From: Triparma columacea
Lineage: Eukaryota > Sar > Bolidophyceae > Parmales > Triparmaceae
Length of the DNA stretch: 61,350 nt
Assembly (NCBI GenBank): GCA_030267965.1
Contig: BRYA01000320.1
Coordinates: 1,594-62,943 of the forward strand
Direction of reading: 5' to 3'
Position 1 is the stretch's first letter, and every line of letters begins with the position of its first letter. Below the pieces are notes generated by a model. The model did not search any database. It was not told the origin of the DNA and worked only from the letters and a program-made list of their open reading frames with translations. Position numbers and translations under genes: made by a program. Shown piece after piece: positions 1 through 10,889 of the stretch.

Positions 1-3000
1 AAGGCCCAACTACCTCCCATTGAACCTAGAAGAACTATTGTCATGCACCTTATAAGAAGCATCCCTGCTGCCATTAGCATCATGGAAACAAACACTACTG
101 TTCTGTACCTTGCTTTTGAAGGTATATAACCATAGAAGTCTGGTGTATTTTTTCTCCTAGCAGGGTCTGTGTCATAGTCATAGCTAATTGTTGCAGAGGC
201 AAAGCCTGTTGTAATTGCTGACACTGCAACTGAAAGCCATGCTGAAGTTCCAACATCTTTGTCACTGGTTGCTATTGCCATAAGTTGGATGATCACTCCA
301 GGGATTGCCTCAGCAAACATCTCAACCGCTTTCATGAATATCATCTCCACCATCGGGTCAACAGCATGCTCAGCCTCTTGTTTTTCTCCCTTTGCAACCC
401 TATAAGCATCAACTGCAGGCTTAAACCCAATTAAAATTGGAAACCATTCCCTTAAGACCCTCTTCATCCCTAACTTCCTGTTCTGTATCCAAATGCAAAG
501 CATCTGAAAGCCAATTGACGCTACCAAACTTGCGAAAGATGCCCAAAAGTACCCATACTTCTTATCTCTCCAAAACTTATGTGTCACATACACATCAGTC
601 ACTAAATCGGTCATACTAGTGATAGCACCAACAGTTACTCTCGCTTTCACCCCCCAAGGAACTTCCTCCAAAAGCCTGTAGCTAATTGTCTCAAGCATAG
701 GTCTAAACCATTCATACTCCTCATCAAGCTCCTGTAGAGCAGGGAAATTTAAGATGAAGGCATCTACAGCAGCAACTGGCTGAGTATTAATAGCCAAACT
801 CCTTGCTAGAGACTCTCCAATCTCCCTTCCATCCTTCTCTCCCAGTTCTGCAGCTTTACCCTCTACCTTCCTAAGCCCACACAGCTTGTTCTTGACAATA
901 GCGCCAAGCATTGGTGTGACAAACACATATTTCTCAGCAGCCTGTCTCAGAATGTTGTTTTCCCCAATAAAAGACCTGACAGCTTCCTCCTTTGTCATTC
1001 CCTTCTTCCTGAAACTCAATGCAACCAACAGTTGCTCACCCAACAACTTTCCTATTTTGTTAGGATCTAAATCTACATAGTCTTGTGTAGTATCATTCAT
1101 AGCATGTGAAGAAACCAATGCGCCTCCATTGTCCAACCCAACACTTGCTCTCCTAATACTTGCTCTCACAGCACCAGCAAGACCACCCTCAGCCTCAGCA
1201 TCAACACTTGCTCTCCTAACACTCTCTCTCCTTCTAGCATCTCCTGCTCCTGGTATGTACATAACTGGCACTCTAGCTTTCATTGCATCATCAAACCATT
1301 TTGGCTTTTCCTCCTCCCATCTATCCCAATTTGCCCCAACCCAAGCTTTCACTTCCTCTTCAATTGCCTTCCAATGATGCTTTGACCTTTGGAATGTAAA
1401 TAACGCTTTTACATCATCAGCACCCTCTCGAAAGTTCTTTACTGTCAAGTCTTTACCCCTTTGTAAGCTGTAGAAGGTGCCCCTATATCTTTTCTCAATG
1501 TGAAAGAAAAATACAGCAAACAAGAAAACTGTACATGGTGTAAGTATTCCAACTACTCTCTGTGCCAATTTAAGCCCCTCTTCTGCAACATCTCCCCTTT
1601 CAGCTAATATTATTGCTACTGGAAGACTGCTCATTGTCAACACAAATCCAAGCACCCAATACATCCCTCCAACTTCATTAGGATGCCTAAACTGCACGAT
1701 TGATGTAAAGTCTGTCACAACTTTCACCAGCAGTCTGCAGACAATGCTACTCACTATTTCCACATTGCCTCCTGCAGGAATCCAATACCAAAAGTCTCCT
1801 CTTAATATCTTCACCAACAAGTACAGAAGCATATCAGCACCAACATAGAGAGAGACCCATCTACCACCAAGTAGCCCTAACATAACTATTGTCATGCACC
1901 TTATCACAAGCATGCATGCGCTAAAGAGCATCATTGAAACAAATATGATAGATCTCTTGGTGGGTTTTGCAGGCACATACCCATAGAAGTCAGGCACTTG
2001 TTCTCTCTTCACTGGATCAGTGTCCCAGTCATAACTTATATTTGCAGATGCAAAGCCTGTTGTCAATGCTGAAACAATAAATGAAAACCATGCTGCCCTT
2101 GAAGTCTTTCCTTTGTTTGTTGCAATAGCCATAAGTTGGATGATCACTCCAGGGATTGCCTCAGCAAACATCTCAATACATTTCATGACAGTCATCTCGT
2201 ACATAGGATCAGCGGCATGTCCAGCCTCTTGTTTTTCTCCCATTGCAACCCTGTAAGCATCAACAGCAGGCTTAAAGCCAATCAAAATTGGAAACCATTC
2301 CTTTAACACCCTCTTCATCCCCAACTTTCTGTTTTGTGCCCAAACAAAAAGCATTTGAATCCCAATTGAAACCATCAAACTTGCCAAAGAAGCCTTAAAG
2401 TACCCATACTTCTTATCACTCAAAAACATGTACGTCACATACACATCAGTAAGCAAATCAGACATACTAGTAATAGCCCCAATAGTAACTCTTGCCTTTA
2501 AGCCTAAGGTAGACTTCATAAATAGTTTCATGACAATCTCCTCAAGCATGGACCTTAACCAAAGATGTTCATTCATGACGTCTTGCACTTCAGTGAATTG
2601 ATGGGCCCACTCATCTACAGCATGAGCAGCAGTTGCTGTGGTCAACATGACTGCTGTCATTGCACTCCCAATCTCCCACCCCCTGGCTTCCTCCTCACTC
2701 TTATCTTCTCCCTCATTTGTTGCTCTCCTTTTAAATTTGTTCAAAACCACAGCATACAGCATAGTTCTCATGAAACCATGCTGCTCTGTAATCTCTCTCA
2801 GTGTCCTATTGGCCACAATGAATTCCCTCACGACCTCTACCTTACTGTCCCCAACATTTCTTTTATTCACTCTCTCCATCAGCTGCTCTCCAAACCTCCT
2901 CCCATCCTGTTCCCCTACTTCAGTGCTCTTGAGCAAATTGTCGAAGTAGTAAGCAGCATCAGTTGCCATGCCTAGTTGCTTGATTACACTCTGTTTGCTG

Positions 3001-6000
3001 GCAGCTTTTCCTAAACCCGTTTGTCTAGTCATAAGTTCAACATATGTCTTTGTCTGGTCTACCTCGCAAAACTTTGCGACAGTGAAATGTCCTCCTTGGT
3101 GAACAATGATTACAAGTGTCTTGTTGTTAACTCTGTGAACCTCAAGCTGGGATTCATTTCCACTTTTAAGGTCCCAGAAAAACGCTGCAACTTCCTTGTG
3201 GGATGCTCTCACAGTTATTGAAGTCTTCCCCCAACCCGCTCCCTTCTCTGCCTTTATCAATGCTTGTCCAGACAACCCACTACTCATCTCTTGAGCTCCG
3301 TCAATCTCTTCAAAGTGATTTTCAATCCCTTGTGCTCCCTCAATTGCAATCTCCTCAAACTTTGCAATGATCTGCTGTCTCTTAAAGGCGTCAATGTCTC
3401 TGCTTCTGTCAAACTTCTTTCTCAAGTCTGAGGCTTGTGCAAGAAACCTTGGTGCAAGCTTGTTCACAATGGAAGAGAAGAAGACACCACCAAGGTCTAT
3501 CTTTGTTGTAAAAGTCACTGCTGTTTGTGGCACACCTCCAATAGGGGCAAGTGGCTCAAATGCCCATACTGTGTGAATCTTCACTAAAACATTCCTTGCC
3601 TTTACTGGAAAGTCTTCCTGAAGTTCATCTGTATCTGTAACATCAATGATAACTTTGCCGTCATCTTGTTTGAACCAGGTAACTTTACTCCTCCCATCAC
3701 GAAGAGCAAAACCAGGGATACCAAGTTCCCTTGTTGTGATGTAGTAGAGTGTGTGGGGATTTACTTTGATGACTTTCAAGAAGGTGATTCCATCAACTTC
3801 TTTTGCGTTCCTAGTAAAATACCTGTTGCCTAACTTGGTATATTCGTATGCTGCACACTCCTCTACACTAGCGTCAACTACAGTATTGGCAAAGCCAGTC
3901 CCACTGCTCGCCCCATCCACATGAACTAGCTTCATCTTGACCCTCTCATCAGGACTCTTCAGATCATCAAAGTTCTTATCCACCTTGCACTTCTCATAGA
4001 ACTCTTTCCCCTTCCTGAGTGCAACCTTCTCCTCATCAGTATAAACTTGGTGTTCATTCTTGATGATGTTGGCAAGAGAGGCCAGTGCAGCTTTATCAAC
4101 CTCTTCATCTTTCTGGAAGCACTCTAAAATACTTGAAATGATAGAAAGTGCATGGGGTAGCTTATGGTTCATGACCTTGACTGGAATTAGCCCGCCTGCA
4201 TCAAGATATTGCTCTAGTTGGATTTTGCACTGCTTTGTCTTGCTGCTGCCTATGATGTTTGTGGCTGAGAAAATTGCATTGGAGGTCCCTTTGACTATTT
4301 TGCCTAGACTTCCTCCATAGTCAATATTATCTGAAAGTGTCCAGGCTGCAACTCTCGTGCTTCCATCCTCATGTCTCATCCAAATTTGTTTGAAGACAAA
4401 CTCTCTGCTGTCCAGCAAGAAAGGCATCTTCTTAATTGTTGCATAGAGCTTCTCATTTGTCCTCAATTTCTTGTGGCTGACCTCGAGCCTTGCAGGGTTC
4501 CCCTCCTCTCTATCTGCTGCCGTCCTCTCCCTACTGCAGTACTCAAAGTACCAAGCAGCTGCCTCCTCTGCCATACAGTCTACAGTTGCTTCTGCACGTC
4601 CCAAAGCTATACTCAGCTCTCCATTCTTCTGTAACTGGTGCTTGATCTCCATCTTCACTCCAAGATAAGGTGACTCAAGAGGCCCCCACCCTTCTTCATC
4701 CTCACCACCAAAGAGCTTCTCCAACTCCCCAAACACCTTCTTCTGGTCCTCCTCCAACTCAACACCCTCCCTCATCCTCTCCACCAAGGCACCCCTCACT
4801 TCAGCATCGACCTCCTTCCCGTTCCTCCTGAACTTCTCCTGCAACCTGTTGGCCTCAACAAGCTGATTCTTTGCAAGGTACTCAATGGCATTGTCCATCA
4901 CTGTCTTATGAATGCCACTAAATTTCAGGTCAACTGTTTGAATGCGTGTCACTCTGCAGACATTTGGGGCAATCTCATTGAAGAAGTGGACACCTCTAGT
5001 ATCTCCTAGCACAAATCCTTCCTTACTAAGGTCCTTGAAGCCTCCTCCAGGGTACTCTGTCAGTGGCACAAAAGCTAACATGTACAAAGTCCGGCCATTC
5101 TCAAGTTTGACTTCCTTCCACACAAACCAATTCTCAAATAGTCGATTGGTGGCGGCAGGGACCTTCACGCCAACATGACAGTGCATGCTTCTCGTTACCT
5201 CAAAATCATTCCTGATAACCCTTGGTAAGTTCCCATTATTTTTGAAGTGCTCCTCTGAAGCATCATATGTGTCAAAAACTGATTGCTCTGCCAACACAGC
5301 CTCTGCTGACTTGTCCACAGTGACCCCGAAGGCTGCCCACACATTGTCCCCCTCTCTCCACAGGAACTTGTCAATGCCCTCCTTCAGTGTCCCCTTGACT
5401 CTCTTTCCCTTCTTGTAGAGTTTCTCCTCCAGCCCTGCGACACTTTGCAGCATCCCGTCCTCTTCCTCAGTAAGAGTCGGCACCTTGGGCATGATCTCCT
5501 CAACAAAGTGTCTTTTCCTCCTCTCATCAATGAGACCAGGCTGTCTGAACTGCTTCCTGACCTCCTCCATGATATCATTTACTGCTGCGTACGCAGCCTT
5601 GACGTCTCCCTTCTTTATACTGCTGATGCTGCTGTTTATCCTTCCAATGTTTAACCTTGCACTTTTAAAGCGTTTGATCATGCCAACGTCTACTTTCGAT
5701 TTCATCTGTGTTGCCCTCTCTTCTGCCTTAAGAGTTCCCACCACAGTGACTCCAGTTTGTCCAAACCCAAAATCAGTGAAGCTGAGCTCCCCCTCAATGA
5801 CACCTCGCTTGACAGTCTTGGTCTTTATTGACGCTAGAATTTTAACAAGCATCGCAGTTGCCTCAGCAGAAAGGTCGTCCTCGTCGAGGGATGTTAATTC
5901 CATAATTTTTGTCGATTCGTCAGGAGAGACGACCCTGACGTCGAGGAGAAATTCGACAAACTTATTCCCGCCGCCATAGCGCTGCCAGTAGACGAGTCTG

Positions 6001-8050
6001 TGAATGACTCCTTCCTTTTCGTCATACTCCTGGAGGGTCTTCCTTCGGAACTTGCCCTGCTCACAATCGGTGAGGATATAGTTAATGATCTTGTCGCGCT
6101 CGTCATGAAAAACATCAGCGAGCTCCATAACCTTCACATCGACGCCGGTAGAGTTGTCTATGAGGCCTTCAACGGCTCCTCTCTCCTCAAGAAGCTTCAC
6201 AAGTTTGCCTTGCTCGGGTCCAAGAGCTGCGTAATCGATATCTACTTGTCCTTGCGTAGTGGAAGAGGCAAGATCGGGGCTAGAGAGGGACTGCGGGGAG
6301 TCTTTGTTCATGACGGTGTTGTCAGGATCTAATGTCATGACTGCGATGTGGACAACATTGTAGCAAAAGTGAGAAAAAATTACAATGTTTCAACTCGTCC
6401 TCCCGCGACTCTCCCGCTCTCGTCTAGAGTATTTAATTGTGCTCTTTCTCTTCCGGCGCTTAACGCAAAACTCACCTTGTCCAGTGTCCTCGTGACCATT
6501 TTCAGAGTCTGCGGTAATTGCGATTATGGCGTTTGTTATGTTAGTCAACATGAAGATATTTCAACGCGTGCTCCTCGTTTCTGTGTAGCATAGCAAGCGC
6601 CCCACGCGGTCGCCAGAGACAGAACCCATGCGGTCGCTGTAGAAGCGCCCCATGCGGTCGCCGCAGACGGAACCCATGCGGTCGCTGGAGATGGATCCCA
6701 TGCGGAACCCTAACCCCCTTAAACCCCCATCTACCCTTATCTCACCTATTTCAACTCCCTCGGCTTTAGTGTCGAGCGCAGTCTCCTCACTTGACGTGTT
6801 TAATTTCATGCCCTCGCTTGTACTTGCGACCTGCAACGGCAGTGAGACTCCGTCACCTTCAGTCAGAGATCCCTCTTGAGGATATACGTGAGTATGATAA
6901 CCGCCTCCAGGCCCTGCTGTGATGGTAAGCGTGGTTACATCCGTGACGGTACGTTTGGGGTTATTGATTGGCGGAGTTATATGGAAGAAATTTGACGAGC
7001 TTCAACTGCCCGACAAGCGCCGTGCAAGCAGCCTCTCCTTATTCTTCTCTTCTATCTTCCTCCAAAGCAGCCCAAACTACCCGAACTCACCTCGCTCAAC
7101 CCCTTCAGCGTTGTCATGCACAATAATCCTCGAGACTTCCTTCTTTTTCTCAATTGAAATCTCAGTCCCCTTGGTGCCCTCTGACGGCGTTGGGTCTCCT
7201 TTATAATTACGGGGGTCTTCTACATTGCTCTGCGCCCAAACCTGTGCGTCACTCCCATTCATCTCTGCGCGGGGGTGAACAGTGACGTCGATGAGATTTC
7301 GTTGGTGAGCTATAAAATTGTGCATTCTTCGGGAACGGAAGCAGTCATCCCCCCCCCCCTCTCCTTCTCTCAGACCCCACCAACAACGCCGCCTTGCCCT
7401 TTGCTTACCTTTTAGATCTACACCAGTGTTTGAACTAGGGTGAAATGTCGGCTCGATGGTGGGAGAGGTTTTGTCAAAATCGACATCGACATTGCCGTCA
7501 GGGAATTCGACAGAAACTTTCCCCGAATGGAAGAGATCCACTCCCCCTCCATCCCCCGCCGATCTTGTGTGATTAGAGGTATGTCCTGCGTTAGGAAGTG
7601 CTGAGTGAGCTAAAAGTGGATGGAGATAAATTTTCGCGGGCTGGGTCGGCTCTGAGATTTTGTCCCACTTCGAGTCGTCCCCCTCCACCTCTCGCCCAGA
7701 CTTCCCCCCCCCACCCCTCGCCCAGACCAACCCCCCAACCTCTCGCCCACCCCACCCCCCCCCACCTCTCGCCCAGCCCCCCCCCAATCTCTCGCCCACC
7801 CACCCCACCCATTTTTGTCCCACTTCGAGTCGTCCCCCTCCACCTCTCGCCCAGACCCATCCCCCCCCCCCAAACCCCTCTCCCAGCCCCTCCCCCCTCC
7901 TCGAGGTCATCGTCCTCAAGTCACTCCTATCTCACCTTCTCCGCTTGTTGAAGTCCTCCGAAGGTCCTGCCTCGAGATGGCCGAGTGCTTGGATTCGGTG
8001 GGGCTGTCGCGACCGATTGCTCCCTGCTCACTCTTCGGAGCGTCACTCAT
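1..8050 (-). CDS. Giant START-like multi-membrane protein, left copy (3' end outside window)
   Basis: Six exons are inferred on the minus strand: 8050-7936, 7585-7409, 7264-7091, 6913-6746, 6508-6476 (33 nt) and 6340-1. Every intron is phase 1. The last exon is open for 6,340 nt without a stop and leaves the window, giving at least 2,335 codons. The first 220 residues are low-complexity and acidic. Around residues 600-1300 there are about four START-like lipid-binding modules; the clearest have a VVDAS(V/F)EEC(V/A)AYE start and an IIKNE...YTDEE spacer that also occurs in the right-hand paralogue. From about residue 1,500 a multi-membrane module follows, and it recurs about 620 residues later. 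Both copies carry TDVYVT...DKKYGYF and EMFAEAIPGVIIQLMAI, a pattern I find reminiscent of XK-related (XKR) proteins; this is inference. A lipid-binding and membrane role is likely, but the function is unknown. The start ATG at 8050 is chosen because its exon exits in phase 1 like the rest. Confidence 0.75.
6592..6706 (-). repeat. 24-bp GC-rich minisatellite inside intron 4 of the left START-like gene
   Basis: Read on the minus strand, units of about 24 bp carry the core GCGACCGCATGGG followed by a variable TTCCGTCTGC-like spacer. About five units lie between exon 4 and the 33-nt exon. The same repeat sits in two introns of the right-hand paralogue. The period is a multiple of three, and one frame reads as repeated GDRMGS-type peptides. 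Confidence 0.7.
7661..7880 (-). repeat. C-rich minisatellite in intron 1 of the left START-like gene
   Basis: On the plus strand the region repeats blocks of the type CCACCTCTCGCCCAGAC mixed with runs of 7-10 C. A 41-bp block occurs exactly twice, at 7661-7701 and 7816-7856, 155 bp apart. The block lies wholly inside the intron between 7936 and 7585. It creates long spurious open frames on both strands that are rich in Gly or Pro. Confidence 0.7.
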
Positions 8051-8891
8051 CCTCGTCAAACCTTCTTCCTTATGCTTGTGAAGCTTACAGTGGTTTGCTG
8101 TAATCTGCGGAGACGATGGAAATGGGGTGAGGTGGAGTGAAAATAATCTACATCATCATCACGATGGTTTCACAATGGGGAACGAAATGACGCCCATCCC
8201 CAAGCCGGGATTGTTCTTATGTGTTGATAGCTTCAAAAAAGTTGGAGAACAACAGCCTTGAAGAAGAAGCTTGTGTTTTGGAAGAGACTTTTCACACGAG
8301 TCGTCCCAGTCGATTTTTAGTATGATATAGTGACAGCGGTCGATACATAACCAAGGTCCAAATTCCTTCCGTGAATGCTTAAATTGGCACCCAACCGAAA
8401 ACCCCGTAGAGCACCATTTCATGTTACAACCTCCCAACCCCAACTTCAACGCAATTAACCTAGAACTAGATGAAACAATAAGGACTCTCGCTTTATCTCG
8501 AGTCCCGATCGCGTACTCACAAGTACAAAATTGAATTACTCACAGAACAGGTTTTCATCTGCTTGTTTCTGGAGTAGGGACCTACATTAGGGGGGTATTT
8601 CAGATTTTAATATGGGGTATTTACCCAAGATTATTTTTGGGTACGTTCCCAGGCCAATTTACTACGTGAAAAGTAGGTTTTTTACTGGGAAATCGGCTTA
8701 ATTCTTGGGTAATTACCCAAGACTCTAAATCGTACCCCCGAAATGTAGGTCCCTATTCTGGAGCTGGTTCTCAAATGCAAAAAAAACAAAGACAATCTTA
8801 TCCACGGAGTTATCGACGCCACTGACCTTGCTCCTCTCCTTTTTGCTGCAGGACTGTATAATTATCTCCAAAACCACCCATTTCTCCCTCC
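8051..8891. promoter_or_regulatory. Divergent intergenic region with a MITE
   Basis: This 841-bp region separates the divergent starts of the left START-like gene and the phytanoyl-CoA dioxygenase-like gene. It must hold both promoters. No open frame in it looks like a real protein. Its only clear structure is the inserted element at 8567-8763. Confidence 0.4.
8567..8763. mobile_element. hAT-like MITE with 8-bp target duplication
   Basis: The element spans 8575-8755 (181 bp). It has perfect 14-bp terminal inverted repeats, TAGGGACCTACATT at 8575-8588 and its complement at 8742-8755, with weaker inverted similarity continuing inward. The flanks carry the same 8 bp, TTCTGGAG, at 8567-8574 and 8756-8763, as expected for a target-site duplication. 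An 8-bp duplication and a TAGGG-type end are typical of the hAT superfamily. There is no coding capacity, so it is non-autonomous. Internally there are GGGTA...TACCC palindromes. Confidence 0.8.
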
Positions 8892-10347
8892 ATGGCCTCC
8901 ACACATGATTTCGGGTCCCTGTCGTCGAAGGGGAAGGCCATGATTGAAGCCCTTCCTGCACCCGAGGCCACCAATTCGTGGATTCGACCTTCAAATAATG
9001 CTCCATCTAACCCTGATTCTCATCAATTTCACGCGCACGGCTTCCTGAAGGTGAATTCCTTTGTGACGTCTGAAGAGGCTGACGAGATGATTGCTCAGAT
9101 GACCAAGTTAGTTGACGAGTCGTGGCACCCGGGGGACCCTTCGACCCCCTCTGCCGTGTTTAGGACTGACGAGAAGCAGGAGTCGGCTCAGGGCTCTTCT
9201 GACTACTTTTTAGACAGTGCAGATAGGGTCCACTTCTTTGCAGGTGAGGACGGCAAGCGAAGGAGGGCAGTGAGAGAGGAATGGAGGCAGCGAAATGAGG
9301 TGGAAGGTTTTTAGGGTCATCGTTAGGGCAGAGGTATCTAAGGGTCATTTCTTCGCTCCTCCCCTCGCTCCTGATTTGCTCAACACTTTACTAAGCGCAT
9401 CACGCACCACAGAAAAGGATGCCCTCAAGGCCGACGGAACCCCCTCTACTAGCTCTAAAGTTCTCGCCCTTAATAAGTCCGGCCACGGTCTCCACGTGTG
9501 TGATCCCCTCTTTCAGTCCTACTCCACTTCCTCCAAGATTGCGTCCCTAGTTCGGTCCCTCGGCTGGGTGGACCCTCGCATCCCCCAGTCCATGTACATC
9601 TTCAAGCAGCCCCGCATAGGCGGCGAGGTGACCTCCCACCAGGACTCGACGTTCCTCCACACCGAGGAGGCCTCGAGCGGCGAGCCCGCCCAGTCGTGCC
9701 TGGGCCTTTGGCTGGCCCTCCACCCGGCTACAGTGGAGAACGGGTGCCTGTGGGTGAGGCCGGGGTCGCACAGGGAGCCGCTGAGGAGGAGGTTCGTTAG
9801 GAACCCCAAGAGGTTCGTAGAAGGGGACGACAAGGCCCCACAGATGATTTTCGAGGACTGCCCAGGAGGGCAGGCCTCAGCCGCTCCATGGGAGGGGAAG
9901 GTGAGGGGGGTTTGAAAGAGGGAGGCGGGGAGGATCCCCGTGCCACTCCCCCGACCCTGCGTTGTTCTTGGTGCGTTGACTCACCTTCCCCTCCCCTCCC
10001 AGCTTCCTGAGGACTCTTGGCCTCCCCCATCAGAGGGTCTATTTGCCGCCGGTTTCGTCCCTGTCGAGGTAAGACAGCAAGACTAATAGCTACGCGTCGC
10101 TCAATCAACCTAACCAAGGCCGTTAATTGATTCGCTCCCCCCCCCCCCCCAGTGCGAGGCCGGCGATCTCGTCGTATTTCCCGGCACCCTCGACCACCTT
10201 TCCCTACCCAACTACTCCTCCAAGCCCAGGCACACGTTCCAGCTGCACATGGTGGAGGGTCCGGGGGGGGGGAGGAAGTGGAGCTCTAGCAACTGGCTTC
10301 AGTACGGGGGGGGGAAGGAATTCGTTGGAGTTGGGATGGGGGAATAG
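8892..10347 (+). CDS. Phytanoyl-CoA dioxygenase (PhyH/PHYHD1-like) family protein
   Basis: Four exons are inferred: 8892-9243, 9332-9900, 10003-10068 and 10153-10347, giving about 393 residues. The family comprises Fe(II)/2-oxoglutarate-dependent dioxygenases. The sequence matches PHYHD1 along its length: an N-terminal 'HGFLKVNSFVTSEEADEM' segment, SMYIFKQPRIGGEV, the metal-binding HxD in 'SHQDSTFLHTEE' (about residue 220), LENGCLW-like 'VENGCLWVRPGSH', and near the C-terminus a second His region in 'GTLDHLSLPNYSSK' followed by RHTFQLH, with the Arg expected to bind 2-oxoglutarate. The last intron ends in a run of 12 C before AG. The substrate is unknown; PHYHD1 itself is poorly defined. The C-terminal tail after 'SSNWLQYGGG' is Gly-rich and encoded by a G-run, so the exact stop is less certain. 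It is convergent with the next gene. Confidence 0.85.
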
Positions 10348-10889
10348 AAGAGAGAGACCATTACTACCTTTTTTAACAAAAACATTACATTAATGAGAAC
10401 CTTTTTTGGTCCTCCCCCCCCCCCCCAAGGAGGATGAAGAGCATGAAGGTTTGGAAAGTCGAGAGGGAGTTCCATGATGGCGAACCACCTGTTCGTTCTG
10501 CTCATTGCTCTTGTGTGGGTGGGTGTGTGCGTCATGTGTTTGAGTTAGTTCGTTGGGTTGGAACTTGGGAATGTTGGAAAGTCCACGGAGGACTAGGGGT
10601 GTTACCGGTTCCTCCGCACAAAACGTGCAGAGGTCCCGCCCCCGGCGGTCAACCAGGTCTCGGTGGGTGGTTGTTTCGAGGATCTAGCTAATAAGCCACA
10701 GCAGTTTTTCTCTTCGCTCCTGGCACGACGGACGGGTCTTCAGCGTGGAATTTCGGTCGTAATGACACGGCTTGAAGACAGTGTCGGTCGCATGGGCGTG
10801 TTTGGGTATTTGGGGCAGGGGATTTTAGGATTAGGGTGCCGTCTTACCTTTTTCTGAAGCTCGTTGAGGAAACTCCATGTAGGTCCATG
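10348..10889. other. Convergent intergenic region, no gene seen
   Basis: This stretch of 542 bp lies between the stop of the dioxygenase gene and the stop of the minus-strand reductase gene. It contains G- and C-runs (for example about 10418-10430) and short open frames without recognisable domains. It probably holds the two 3' untranslated regions. Confidence 0.4.

Noticed and set aside
6700..6745. Telomere-like CCCTAA text near a repeat
   Set aside because: There is only one full hexamer followed by imperfect C-rich sequence inside an intron; not a telomeric array.
7077..7919. 280-codon minus-strand open frame rich in Gly, Arg and Trp
   Set aside because: It reads through an intronic C/G minisatellite; only two separate parts of it (7409-7585 and 7091-7264) are exons of the left START-like gene.
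10400..10691. A possible extra final exon of the dioxygenase gene after a C-run and AAG
   Set aside because: The upstream exon already closes with a stop after the conserved C-terminus, and the downstream frame shows no family similarity.
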